Assembly (NCBI GenBank): GCA_963995525.1
Contig: OZ023216.1
Coordinates: 38,270,759-38,334,758, forward strand
Source: Escarpia spicata
Lineage: Eukaryota; Annelida; Polychaeta; Sabellida; Siboglinidae
Direction of reading: 5' to 3'
DNA length: 64,000 nucleotides
Part shown: in pieces, positions 44,396 through 54,955 of the stretch
Numbering within the stretch: the first letter of the stretch is position 1
How the letters are laid out: each line of letters starts with the position of its first letter
Translations under genes and position numbers: made by a program
Notes under the pieces: model-generated
What the model was told of the DNA's origin: nothing
What the model saw: only the letters and a program-made list of their open reading frames with translations
Databases searched by the model: none

Positions 44396-45702
44396 GCGCT
44401 CGAAGATCAGGCTGAAGTTAAAGAGGAAGCAAAAAACCAGTGAGAACAGAAAGAAATTCGACACAATCAAGCAACAACCATCCGTAAAAATGCAATTCTC
44501 GTTGAAGCTACGGAACAGATATGATGTACTACAGGACTACGACGAGACAGATAATGACAATGTTGAGAGAAAATGGCAAGAATTCGAGGTGGCCTACAAA
44601 GAAACAGCGAAGAAGTAATGGGTTACAAAAAGAGAGGACAAAAACCATGGATCAGCAAAGGGTCATGGGAGCTGGTAGAAGACAGGAAACGACTAAAGAA
44701 CAACATAGAACAAGCAAAGTCAGAAAGGATAAAGCAAAGCTACAAAGATAAGTATCAACAAAAAGACGAAGACGTAAAGAAAAGCATGAAACAAGATAAA
44801 AGAAAGTGGGTAGACAACCTGGCTGCAGAAGCAGATAAAGCAGCCGGGAATGGAAGGATGAAAGACGTCTACAACATCACAAAGACACTTAGTAACGCAA
44901 ACACAAGTCAGCGAATGCAGTAAAAGACAAATCTGGAAACCTAATAACTGGAGGACCAGCCAGGCGGGCAAGATGGAAGGAGCATTTTGAAGAAGTCCTT
45001 AATAGGCCTATGCCCGATGACCCCATTATAGATATTTAATTAGATCCGATCATAGATGAAATCAGCAAAGGCTCTATAACAAAAACAGAGATTAGAGCAG
45101 CACTGAGGAAGCTAAAGAATGGGAAAGCCGGAGGTAAAGATGACATTACAGCAGAATTGTTTAAAGCAGACATGGCGACAACAGAGAATTGGCTTCAAAG
45201 CTTATTCAAAACAAATTGGGAACAAGAAAAAGTACCAAAGACGTGGAAACAAGGATTGATTGTTAAAATACAAAAAAAAGGTAACCTTTTCAGAGTGCGG
45301 AAATTGGAGAGGAATTACTCTAACAACTGTCCCCAGTAAAGTGTTCGGAAGAGTGATAATAGACAGAATAAGAGATGGAGTTGACAATAAGTTGAGGCAT
45401 GAACAAGCAGGTTTCAGTAGAGGACGAAGCACAGTTGAGCAGATATTCATCCTAGATAATAGAACATGTAGTGGAATGGCAAGCAACGCTTTGTGAAACT
45501 TTTGTAGACTTCGAAAAGGCATTTGACTCTGTGCACCAAGAGAGCCTTTGGGAAATCATGGCGAGCTACGGAATCCCACACAAGATAATCAGAATGGTGC
45601 AGATTTTGTACGAGGACAGTGAATATGCAGTATTAGATGAAGGTAGACAATCTGAGTGGTTCACGGTAAAAACTGGAGTTAAGCAAGGAGACGTAATGTC
45701 CG
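44395..45702 (+). pseudogene. Linker and N-terminal RT palm of the RTE-type LINE
   Basis: It reads YKKRGQKPWISKGSWELV and DKRKWVDNLAAEADKAA (linker), GKAGGKDDITAELFKAD, CGNWRGITLTTVPSKVFGRV, LRHEQAGFSRGRSTVEQIF, FVDFEKAFDSVHQESLWEIM (catalytic Asp in FVDFEKAFD) and KTGVKQGDVMS, where the gypsy LTR begins. Frames change repeatedly. Confidence 0.8.
45698..45702. repeat. Target-site duplication, left copy (GTCCG)
   Basis: Five bases next to the 5' LTR. The partner at 50286-50290 is GTCCA, matching at four of five positions. Confidence 0.7.
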
Positions 45703-45861
45703 TGTAGTGTTCAACTCTGTATAGTTCAATTACTAACTGAGTGACTAGAATCGCCACCTAGCGTATCGAGTTAGACTGAAGATCCGGAGAACTACATCCG
45801 GGCGGTTACAGTAAGAAAACGTTTTCTCAAAGCTCTCAATAAACAGACTCGAAACATCATA
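45703..45861 (+). repeat. 5' LTR of Ty3/gypsy element 2
   Basis: 159 bp, from TGTAGTGTTCAACTC to CGAAACATCATA, with an AATAAA signal near the end. It differs from the 3' LTR by two substitutions and a 4-bp indel. Confidence 0.93.
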
Positions 45862-45916
45862 TTTGGCGACGAGTGATGCAGGTGTGAACTTCGCAACAAA
45901 GTTAAGTACTGCAATA

Positions 45917-48391
45917 ATGTCCGATCTGCTAACGTATCCACACTTCGATGTTAGTGCAAGCGGTGACGTCGCAATTCGCTGGACCAAATGGGTCGCTCGC
46001 TTCAAAAATCTCATGACGGCGTGCAACATCACGGACGACACACGTCAACGCGCACTACTGCTTCATTATGCGGGTGAAGAAACGCACGATATCTTCGACA
46101 CGCTGCTTGTCGTCGCTGGTGACGATGACGAAAACGAACTTGACAAAGCAGTCAAAGCACTCACAACACACTTCGCTCCAAAGAGAAACCGCGAGTATGG
46201 AGTCTACAAGTTCAGACAGGCAATGCAGGAGAAGGGGGAAGACATCACCGCGTACTACACGAGGCTGAGGCAGCTTGCAAAAACGTGTGAGTTCTCCGAT
46301 ATCGACAGAGAAATCATGAGCCAGATCGTACAGAACTGCGAGTCTAGTCGGCTTCGACGGAAGGCACTAAGTGACCCCGACATGACATTGACCAAACTGG
46401 TGGATGTCGCAAAGGTCATGGAACTGTCCGAGATGCAAGCCAAGGACATAGAACGCGTCAATCACAACAGTCAGTCGGTGTCTGTCAACAAGATGTCAAC
46501 CCACAAACCCAAACAATCACAGTGGGTTACGAAACCGAAGGACGAGAATAACGTGTGCCGCAACTGTGCGCAGACATGGCCGCACCCTGGAGGGAGATCG
46601 TCCTGCCCTGCCGCTGGGAAGGAGTGTATGAACTGTCACAAGATGAATCACTTCGCTTCATGCTGCCTGTCTAGACCAACAACGCGCAGACCGACGAAAA
46701 AGGAGAAACGTAAACAGAACACGCATAAACCACAGAGACGAGGTGTACACATCGTTGCGGCTGAAGACAGTTCGAGTGATGACGCGTGTGTCTACAAACT
46801 ATCACTGTGCAACGTCGGTGTCAACAAACGCGATGCACGTCCACACTTCATTGTCAATGTCAACGGCCACGAACTGAACGTCATTGCTGACTCGGGAGCT
46901 GAAATCAACATCATCGATGAATGCGACTACGCCACGATGACACCGCAACCGCAGCTGAGCCGCGATGACACGAAGATCTTCCCGTACGGATCTGCAAAGC
47001 CACTTCCTGTCAAGGGTATCTTCACGGCCACTGTGAAATCTGCAACACAACAAAGTGACGAACTGTTCTATGTTGTAGCGGGCTCAGGTGGCTCACTTCT
47101 AGGATGGAAGACGTCAAAGCGACTTCATCTGGTACGAGTCGTGCAACCACTACCGACCAACCAGCCACAGGCTACAGCTATCGATCGCCTAGTCTCCGAG
47201 TATGACGACCTTTTCCAAGGTATCGGTCAACTAAAGGATTTCAAAGTGAAATTACACGTCGATGAGACGGTGCAACCTGTTGCGCAACCACACAGGAGGA
47301 TCCCGTTTCACGTCAGGCAGCAACTGGAACAGGAGTTGAAGCGAGACGAGGAACTCGGCGTCATCGAGCGCGTCGAGGGGGCAACGCCCTGGGTATCGCC
47401 ATTGGTCGTAGTACCGAAACCGAAAAGTGAAGGTCAGATCCGGGTGTGTGTCGACATGCGCCAAGCGAATCAGGCGATCACGCGAGAACGTCACATCACG
47501 CCGACCATCAACGAGCTTGTAAACGACCTCAACGGTGCAGCTGTGTTCAGCAAACTCGACTTGAACCAAGGCTACAATCAGCTGGAACTCGAACCGTCAT
47601 CGCGACCTATCACCACTTTCTCCACGCACATCGGTCTGTGGAGATATAAACGTCTCAATTTCGGTGTATCTAGTGCAGCCGAAGTGTTCCAGAATGCCAT
47701 TCGCGAAACACTAAGTGGCATATCCGGTGCGATCAACATCAGCGATGACATTCTCGTGTTCGGCGCAACGCAGAAAGAGCACGATCAGCACCTGAAGGCG
47801 ACGTTCCAACGACTGCGCGAACATGGTCTCACGCTGAACAAAAAGAAATGCACTTACAACAAGGGCACGCTTGAGTTCTTCGGGTATGTCTTCTCCCGAG
47901 GAGGACTCTCTGCTGATCCAAAGAAGGTGTCAGCGATCCAGAATCTCGACACTCCGTCAAACGCAACGCAGGTCAGAAGTCTTCTCGGCATGTTCAACTT
48001 CTGTGCGAGATTCATCCCCGGTTACGCGACGATGACGCAACCTCTACGAGAGTTGACGAAGAAAGATGCGCTTTGGAACTGGACGAATGAGTGCAGCACG
48101 TCTCTCGCCTCTATACGTCAATCGCTATCGAAGGCGCCGGTGCTGGCGTACTTTGATGAGCGAAAGAAAACGGCAATCTACGTGGACGCCAGTCCTGTCG
48201 GCCTTGGCGCAATCCTCACACAGAGTGCCGAGTCAGACGAGCGTGTCATCGCGTACGGCAGTCGTGCGCTAACCGCCGTGGAACAGAGGTACTCCCAGAC
48301 CGAACGCGAGGCGCTGGCCGTCGTATGGGCCTGTGAACACTTTCACCTATACGTCTACGGTCAACCGGTCGTGGTATTCACTGACCACTAA
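45917..48391 (+). CDS. gag-pol of Ty3/gypsy element 2, up to the first stop
   Basis: ATG at 45917 is the first Met of the frame after the LTR. Domains in order: gag capsid-like region; zinc knuckles (C-x2-C from 46556, and CMNCHKMNHFASCC near 46626-46667); aspartic protease with DSGA (46889-46900); RT with RVCVDMRQANQAI, FSKLDLNQGYNQLEL and the catalytic pair in ISDDILVFG (47738-47764); RNase H with AIYVDASPVGLGAIL and YSQTEREALAVVWACEHFH. TAA at 48389-48391 interrupts the frame inside RNase H, just after FTDH. The same frame continues beyond it. Confidence 0.9.
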   Translation: MSDLLTYPHFDVSASGDVAIRWTKWVARFKNLMTACNITDDTRQRALLLHYAGEETHDIFDTLLVVAGDDDENELDKAVKALTTHFAPKRNREYGVYKFRQAMQEKGEDITAYYTRLRQLAKTCEFSDIDREIMSQIVQNCESSRLRRKALSDPDMTLTKLVDVAKVMELSEMQAKDIERVNHNSQSVSVNKMSTHKPKQSQWVTKPKDENNVCRNCAQTWPHPGGRSSCPAAGKECMNCHKMNHFASCCLSRPTTRRPTKKEKRKQNTHKPQRRGVHIVAAEDSSSDDACVYKLSLCNVGVNKRDARPHFIVNVNGHELNVIADSGAEINIIDECDYATMTPQPQLSRDDTKIFPYGSAKPLPVKGIFTATVKSATQQSDELFYVVAGSGGSLLGWKTSKRLHLVRVVQPLPTNQPQATAIDRLVSEYDDLFQGIGQLKDFKVKLHVDETVQPVAQPHRRIPFHVRQQLEQELKRDEELGVIERVEGATPWVSPLVVVPKPKSEGQIRVCVDMRQANQAITRERHITPTINELVNDLNGAAVFSKLDLNQGYNQLELEPSSRPITTFSTHIGLWRYKRLNFGVSSAAEVFQNAIRETLSGISGAINISDDILVFGATQKEHDQHLKATFQRLREHGLTLNKKKCTYNKGTLEFFGYVFSRGGLSADPKKVSAIQNLDTPSNATQVRSLLGMFNFCARFIPGYATMTQPLRELTKKDALWNWTNECSTSLASIRQSLSKAPVLAYFDERKKTAIYVDASPVGLGAILTQSAESDERVIAYGSRALTAVEQRYSQTEREALAVVWACEHFHLYVYGQPVVVFTDH

Positions 48392-49378
48392 CCGCTAGTG
48401 TCGATCTACGGCAACCCAAAGTCTCAACCAACAGCACGCATCGAGCGGTGGGCAATCAGGCTGCAGCCCTACAACGCCACCGTGGTCTACCGTCCGGGGT
48501 CAGATAACCCTGCAGACTTCTTGTCACGACACCCATGCCAACAAACGCGTCAGACTTCCCGTGAAGAGAAGGTCGCTGAGGAGTTCATCGATTACATCTC
48601 GATCAACTCCGTGCCGAAAGCGATGTCGATCGAACAAGTGCGATGCGCAACAATGGCTGACGCGACACTACAAGCTGTAGTGCAAGCCCTAGGCACTGGA
48701 AAATGGCAGCAAAACTTGTCAGACAAGGTAGACGTCGAGTCGTACAAGTCCTACCAAATGCTGAAGAACGAGCTGACGACCACAGTTGACGGTGACACCA
48801 TTCTTCGTGGTCATCGGTTGGCCATCCCCGCAACACTGCAGAAATGCGCGGTCGACCTTGCCCACGAAGGTCATCAGGGAATCGTGAAGACAAAAGCATT
48901 GCTGCGAGAAAAGATTTGGTTCCCCGGCATCGACAAGATGGTCGAACGTCGTGTCAAATCATGCATTGCGTGTCAAACGTCTGTGCCAGAGGTCAAACGT
49001 GAACCTTTGCAGATGAGTCCACTACCCACAGCGCCCTGGACAGAAATCAGCGCAGATTTCGCAGAACTACCCATGGGACAATACTTGCTGGTCCTAGTGG
49101 ACGATTACTCAAGATTCCCGATCGTTGAAATCGTATCGTCAACATCAGCAAACGTGGTGATCCCTCGTTTGGACAAAGTATTGTCAGAGTATGGTACGCC
49201 CGACACACTTCGAACGGACAACGGTCCACCGTTTAACAGTCGTGACTTTGCAAACTTTGCTTCAGATCTCGGTTTCCGCCACAGGAAGATCACTCCGTAC
49301 TGGCCGCGAGCGAACGCCGAAGTCGAGCGTTTCATGCGAACGGTGAAGAAAGTCATCAAAACATCTATCTGTGAGTAG
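48392..49378 (+). CDS. End of RNase H and integrase of Ty3/gypsy element 2
   Basis: Continues in the same frame after the TAA. It includes the RNase H end and chromodomain-less linker (YRPGSDNPADFLSRH), integrase zinc finger H-x3-H...C-x2-C (HEGHQG near 48863, CIACQ near 48963), and a DDE core with SADFAEL, RTDNGPPF and ANAEVERF. TAG at 49376 interrupts the integrase after its core. No separate initiation is expected. Confidence 0.85.
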   Translation, partial: PLVSIYGNPKSQPTARIERWAIRLQPYNATVVYRPGSDNPADFLSRHPCQQTRQTSREEKVAEEFIDYISINSVPKAMSIEQVRCATMADATLQAVVQALGTGKWQQNLSDKVDVESYKSYQMLKNELTTTVDGDTILRGHRLAIPATLQKCAVDLAHEGHQGIVKTKALLREKIWFPGIDKMVERRVKSCIACQTSVPEVKREPLQMSPLPTAPWTEISADFAELPMGQYLLVLVDDYSRFPIVEIVSSTSANVVIPRLDKVLSEYGTPDTLRTDNGPPFNSRDFANFASDLGFRHRKITPYWPRANAEVERFMRTVKKVIKTSICE

Positions 49379-49972
49379 AAAGACTGGAGAGCCGAGATGA
49401 ATCGGTTCCTTCGCAACTATCGCGCAACTCCACATGCTACAACCGGATCTCCTCCAGCAACACTTCTACACGGACGATGGATGAAGGTCAAGTTGCCACA
49501 AACGACACCCGAGCCGTTCAACAGAAAGGACGTACAACAACGCGACCAGAACAACAAATCGAAGATGAAACGTGCAGCTGACGACAAAGCGTACGTCAAG
49601 CCGTCGACCATCAAGGAAGGTGACGCGGTCATCATCAAACCGCCGATGAGGAGGCGCAAAATCGACCCAGTGTATGATCCACGTCCGTACCACGTCACAC
49701 ACGTCAAAGGTTCCATGGTCACTGCGCAGCGTGGAACACATCGAGTGACGCGAAATTCGTCATTCTTCAAACACGTCACGAGCGACGTAGTCGAATCGGA
49801 AGATGAGTCGAGCTGGGATGATGACATCAGCACCGGTGACATCGGTGACGCCGAAGATCAGCAAATCCTGCCTGATGACGTCGACGAGATGCCTCGCTAT
49901 CCAGCTCGCATGCGCAATCGCCCGCGACATCTCGACGACTACGATGTGTACCAATTCGTATCACTAATATAA
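49379..49972 (+). CDS. C-terminal integrase region of Ty3/gypsy element 2
   Basis: Same frame after the TAG: MNRFLRNYRATPHATTGSPP, KEGDAVIIKPPMRRRKIDP (GPY/F-like module), an acidic Ser/Asp stretch and MRNRPRHLDDYDVYQFVSLI before TAA. No env-like frame follows. Confidence 0.85.
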   Translation, partial: KDWRAEMNRFLRNYRATPHATTGSPPATLLHGRWMKVKLPQTTPEPFNRKDVQQRDQNNKSKMKRAADDKAYVKPSTIKEGDAVIIKPPMRRRKIDPVYDPRPYHVTHVKGSMVTAQRGTHRVTRNSSFFKHVTSDVVESEDESSWDDDISTGDIGDAEDQQILPDDVDEMPRYPARMRNRPRHLDDYDVYQFVSLI

Positions 49973-50122
49973 TAATGCCTTGTCATACAGACACTACCCA
50001 TAACAATGTTGTAGTCTGGCTAGTAATTTTTTCCATGCAAGGACACTATGTAATCGGGCCTATGCATTTTTACTAATGTGTTTTTTCTGAACGCTGTATC
50101 TTTTATCCAGTTTGGGGAGGGA

Positions 50123-50285
50123 TGTAGTGTTCAACTCTGTATAGTTCAATTACTGACTAACTGAGTGACTAGTATCGCCACCTAGCGTATCGAGTTAGAC
50201 TGAAGATCCAGAGAACTACATCCGGGCGGTTACAGTAAGAAAACGTTTTCTCAAAGCTCTCAATAAACAGACTCGAAACATCATA
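50123..50285 (+). repeat. 3' LTR of Ty3/gypsy element 2
   Basis: 163 bp; preceded by the purine-rich GGGGAGGGA. It ends CATCATA at 50285, followed by the target duplication GTCCA. Confidence 0.93.
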
Positions 50286-51150
50286 GTCCAGATTTCTGTT
50301 ATTGATGTCAATCGACTGAATAATGAGGAAAACAACTGAAGAAAACAACACTGGGTTAAGATGGAGATTCATGTCAAAACTGTAAGACTTGGATTTCGCA
50401 GATGACATTGCGCTTATGTCATCAAGTTACAGATACAGGCAAGCAAAGGCAACAAAGATGAAAACCGGCCTAAAAATCAATAAAAAGAAGACTGAAGTAC
50501 TGAGGATAAACAGCAAATGCAACAACAGAATACATATTGATGACCAACAACTGAATGAAGTAGAGAAATGTACATACCTGGGCGCAAACGTCAGCAAGCA
50601 GGGAGGAGGGGTGACGATATTAACAACAGAATACGAAAAGCAAGAACATCATTCATGAAACTCAAGCAGATATCGAGCTCAAATGTGTACACATTAAAAA
50701 CTAAACTCAGATTATACAAAACTCTGGTCAAATCAGTGAAACATGGAAAGTAAACAAAAGCAACAACAAAAACTTGACATTTTCCATTTCAACTGTCTCA
50801 GAAGAATTTTTTTAATTAGATGGCTAGTAGTTTCGAACAAAGACATTGAGAACATAACAGCAGAAGAGAAGATCAGCACAGAAGTACAGAGAAGAAGGTG
50901 GAATTGGATCGGGCATGTGCTGAGAAAGAAGGACTACAACCACTGCCTGACGTGGACGCCGGAAGGAACAAGAAAAGTTGGTCGACAAAAAACAACGTGG
51001 AGAACTACAGTGGAAAAAGAACGAAAACAACTGGGCTAGGCAACTTGGAGCAAAGCCAGACACGTAGCCGTTGACAGGGCGAGATGGCGGAGTCGCACAG
51101 CAGCCTTATGAAGTTATGGGCCACAAGGCCCGAAGAGGATAGGCACGGTA
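50286..51150 (+). pseudogene. C-terminal RT part of the RTE-type LINE (downstream of the gypsy insertion)
   Basis: It resumes with the region before the catalytic block, then GLDFADDIALMSS-type FADD motif (about 50387-50425), GLKINKKKTEVLRINS, KCTYLGANVSKQGG, LKTKLRLYKTLVKSVKHG, FNCLRRIFLIRWLV, TEVQRRRWNWIGHVLRKKDY, TWTPEGTRKVGRQKTTWRTT and a tail near 51090-51140. Several frame breaks are present. Confidence 0.8.
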
Positions 51151-52760
51151 GGTAAGGCTGGGCCTGGGGGGCTAACCGCGTCTAAATCCTTATATCTATA
51201 GGTTTATGGGGGGCTTGAAAACAAGACAGAGCTGCACGTGACTATGTTGTTATGTGATACCCAGTAGACGGTCACCGAGTCTGAACCAGTTACCATATTT
51301 GTCACTAGAGATGTTGGGCTGTAAATCTCAGCAGCCGCCCAATGACTTGCATGGCGTTTGTCACGCACTGGATTCCTGAGGTCACGACGGGGACAGTAAT
51401 ATCCGCCTCTGTAAGTTCTGATAATGGGCAAGTTTAATCCGCATTAAATAAAGATCTCCTGTCTTATTGGACAAAATAGAAATGGGATAAATGCAAATTT
51501 ATTTATTTATTTGCCAAAGTCGTTTAATATTTACTCACAACATATCACATAAAATGTATAATTTAGTTGTTCGATATGGTAGTTAGTAAAGACTTAGGAG
51601 TTTGAAACACAGTAAATTGGGGGCAATCAAGAAATGTGGCGGCAGTTTTCAAGATGGCGATACTGGTAGATGTTTTGTAAGCTTTGCTTGTCATTCGTTA
51701 ACATAAGTCGTTACTGCTTATATGTGCATTCTATTGACAGAAAGGCAAAGTTTTCATTATTACGTGTTACCTGTTCAACGTGTAAGAAATGCTATATTAA
51801 TTCCATCACCAGAAACTGTAGTTTAATTTGCTACACTTTACGTGTCAAACATGTTGGAACAAATCGTTGTGGACGTCGTTGACGCTGTGTTTTGCCGCTG
51901 CCACTGGGGCTGCATTCCGGGACGGTAACAATACATTGGAAGTTTACCGAACAGAGTCACTTGATCGACAGCAACATTTCAACGGCGTAAGTCACATTAT
52001 CACTGAAGGTGCACGACTACTGATTGTTGTACCAATCAGCCCAATCACTCAGTAGTCACTCTGTGAGTTTGTCTAGCCTCTAGTCTGGGGGGGGGGGGGG
52101 GGGCAATTTGGTGAGGATTCCAGATGGCACTACAATATTCAATGTGGAACTCCCTGTCAGCACGTGTTTGGGTATTTTCCAAAGGGAGCTTGCCAAGCTT
52201 TCCTTTTGATTTATTTGTTTTTGTCTGAAATAGGGTAAATCACTACTAAATGAGGGTCTAGGGCTGAGTCGGCCAGGGTTTATCTCTGCGGACCGCTACA
52301 GTTGCAGGAACCCACGGTTGCTGAATTGGCCTAGACCTGATACCTAAAAAAGACAACAACAATTTTATATATTTTTCTCTCATACTTTTGGTCTTTTGTA
52401 TATTTTCTTCTCCTTTTTTGTTTCCTCCAACAATGAAGAAACCAACCGGCAAAATCCAAATCAAGATTGTAAAAGACACCTGTGTCAAAAACTGTGCATC
52501 CTATCTGCCATGTGCAAATCATTCTATGGCCAGAATGTGTCATGTGAATCAATGCGAGATCGGGCCATGTATTAAAATAGGCCAAGAGCAGTAGAACACA
52601 ACATTTCAGTGATACAATTTTTTTATCTGGCATAAATTTTCCAGTCGTTAGTATAATTAAATTATGAGGTTTCACAACAGTCAAGACACACCCACTGTTG
52701 ACTGTGATATGTATCAAGACCTTTCATAATTTATAGCATCATCTCAAATGCAGTGCACCA
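51151..52760. other. Intergenic stretch with a poly-G run
   Basis: No gene recognised. A G homopolymer (about 52087-52102) is the only clear repeat. Short frames such as that near 52434-52594 contain several Cys but lack splice context or a family match. Confidence 0.4.
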
Positions 52761-52843
52761 TAATTTTTAGTCCTTTGGCCGAAGGTCCAAGGGACTATTG
52801 CCATCACTCTGCGTCCGCCATTAGCTGCCGTATCTCAGAAACC

Positions 52844-53096
52844 GTTCAGCAACTTTTTCTCAAATTTTGCATAGACATATCTTAGGGTACTGCCACTATG
52901 CATGAGAAATCTGTATTTGATTGAATCATTTTAAGGGCTCCCTAGGGCCTCCAAGGACCCCAAAACTGGTAAAAATGTAACATTTGGCCTATTTTTTCAA
53001 AAACTGTTCAGCAACTTTTGTTCAAATTTTGCATAGATGTATCTTAGGGTGCTGCTACTATATACAAGAAATCTGTATTTGATTGAATCATTCTAA
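52844..53096. repeat. Duplicated ~88-bp unit, period ~164 bp
   Basis: GTTCAGCAACTTTTTCTCAAATTTTGCATAGA...GAAATCTGTATTTGATTGAATCATT occurs at 52844-52931 and 53008-53096. A shorter third fragment (AAGAAATCTGTATTTGATTTAATCATTCTA) is at about 54529-54560. Confidence 0.8.
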
Positions 53097-53109
53097 GGAC
53101 ACCTAAGGG

Positions 53110-54480
53110 GGCCCCAAAGTGCAAAAGTTTTACATTATCTAATGATGTGGTTTTGAGAAGGGCCCTTGAGACCACCCCCAACAGTAGATGTTTTGTATTG
53201 TGCCACAAAGTAATCTCTACAGCCTAGCCCATTGAGACCTTGACTAATCTTTAATTGGTCACAGCACCCAGGCAGAGTAGACACACTTGACCACTGTTAG
53301 ACTGAACAGTTGCCTTTTGATGTTCATTTAATTATTACTGGGTTAGCGCTAGACCTACATTCTCTTGGACAAATTTGGCTAAAAGGAGTCATTTTGTTTT
53401 AGCCAAATAAAATATTCTTTAGCCAATTTTTAAAAATATGAATTGTGATCTATCCCACGGCTGAAATTACCGATAAAGTTGCGCCACCTACCGGATTTTC
53501 CGGTGGAACTAACGTGTACACGTAAAGCGAGTGAATTTCTTGTATATTTTGATCGATAAGACAGTCAATTTATTTGTTTAATTACGTGATGAGTGTACAT
53601 GTGTAGAATAGGTATAGCAGATATATGATGTGAAGTTTGGTGACCGTTTTCATGGCTTTTTGGAGGGTCGGGTCTAAACTGCAAAACTTAAAGTTTAAAG
53701 TACAGCGTGTTTCTGATTTTCTTCCGACCGTACATGTATTTCAACTCCGGCCAGCTTGACTGTGACATGTCACATGACAGATTCGTGTTAAATGGTTTAA
53801 GGGATATCCATGTTATCTCTTAACAATAATTTGCCTGTCATTTAAGGGTTTTCTTTAAATTAAATACAAACTTACAATCGTTGTGTCTTGTGCAGACGCT
53901 ATGCTAGCCTTAGGAAGTTTGGTTGTGCACGGCCAAATTTGTGATAAGGATTCTCATTGGCTAGAACCCCTCGGCTATTGACCAATAACAGTTCAGTTAA
54001 CATAAATTGTCATAAAAGCGTCCTTCACAACTGAACGATCAGGCGAATGCAAGAAATCGAAGAACAATTTTAAATCTGACATTTAATCAAATAAAGATAT
54101 AAAACCATCATTTTGCATCAGTAGTTCATGTTTTCGCAAATTTGGCGATGACGTGCATTTTTCTTTTCGCCAAACCATACAAAAATTAGTGCATGGCGAA
54201 TGGCGAAGCCCTAACGCGAATGCTGTATTATAAAATGGTGTGACTGTGGTGTCTATTGGTTAAAGATGTATTGTCTGTAGAAACCTGTAGGTGACAAACA
54301 TAGAAAATTAATATTCTGGATAACTATAGAGTGAAATATCCTACACTTTATTGATATCAAATGCATTCTACTGTTCTGTTTACACTTGCCATGCCTTGTG
54401 TAGACATGGTACTGTGTAAATCAATTGTATCAATATAGACTAATAATTACAGATTCACAATATAGTTGACACCTGAAACA
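53110..54480. other. Intergenic stretch, nothing recognised
   Basis: AT-rich DNA with no motif-bearing frame. Confidence 0.4.
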
Positions 54481-54485
54481 ACCAA

Positions 54486-54955
54486 ATGTCAACCATTAGA
54501 CGAGTTGACATAGTTCCGCTATACACAAGCAAGAAATCTGTATTTGATTTAATCATTCTAGTGTCATCAGCATATAGTAGAACATACATTTTCTACATCA
54601 TCATCACTAAGGTTGTTGTAAATTTCACCAGCTGCCATGTCAAGTCTGTTATAATTGTGACTAACAGTGTTCAAAATTATTCAGGTAAATAGCAAATAAC
54701 AAAGGACACAAGTTTTCTCCTTGCCATACCTCTACACATGAGAAGAAGGCTGACACAGCCTTGCCCTGATTTATACATGATTTAGCATTTTTGTACATGT
54801 TGTATACAACTTTCAACACAGTACCATTAATACGGAATGAAATTATCTTAGACCACAGGGAGGACTGGTCTACTAAATAAAATGCTTTCTTATAATTGAT
54901 GAAGGCACAATAAAGCCTTTTGCGTCGAGACAAATACAATTCAACCAATACCCCT
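54486..54955 (-). mobile_element. LINE reverse-transcriptase palm fragment
   Basis: The minus strand (54948-54661) reads LYLSRRKRLYCAFINYKKAF, INGTVLKVVYNMYKNAKSC and WQGENLCPLLFAIYLNNFE. After a frame break it continues with VLLYADDTRMIKSN near 54570-54610, the Y-A-D-D catalytic block. This is the core RT palm of a CR1/L1-like non-LTR element, distinct in sequence from the RTE-type copy. Both flanks are truncated. Confidence 0.75.

Larger units (their letters stand above)
45703..50285 (+). mobile_element. Ty3/gypsy LTR retrotransposon 2, nearly intact
   Basis: The LTRs are 45703-45861 and 50123-50285. Internal parts: primer-binding-site-like TGGCGACGAG directly after the 5' LTR, one gag-pol frame (45917-49972) and a polypurine tract GGGGAGGGA just before the 3' LTR. 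The domain order PR-RT-RH-IN is that of Ty3/gypsy. The single frame is broken only by two stop codons, at 48389 and 49376. LTR similarity and frame integrity indicate a young insertion. It lies in the sense orientation within the RTE-type LINE. Confidence 0.93.
43540..51150 (+). mobile_element. RTE-type LINE (BovB/CFDP2-like), split by a Ty3/gypsy insertion
   Basis: The 5' part is 43540-45702 and the 3' part 50286-51150. The order is AP-endonuclease, RT palm, then C-terminal domain ending in an EEDRHGR-like tail before the 3' region. The gypsy element sits right after the GVKQGDVMS block of the RT. The 3' part picks up in register with the residues expected next, including a DLDFADDIALMSS catalytic block. 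Several independent frameshifts and stops show the LINE was already degenerate or has decayed since. Confidence 0.85.
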
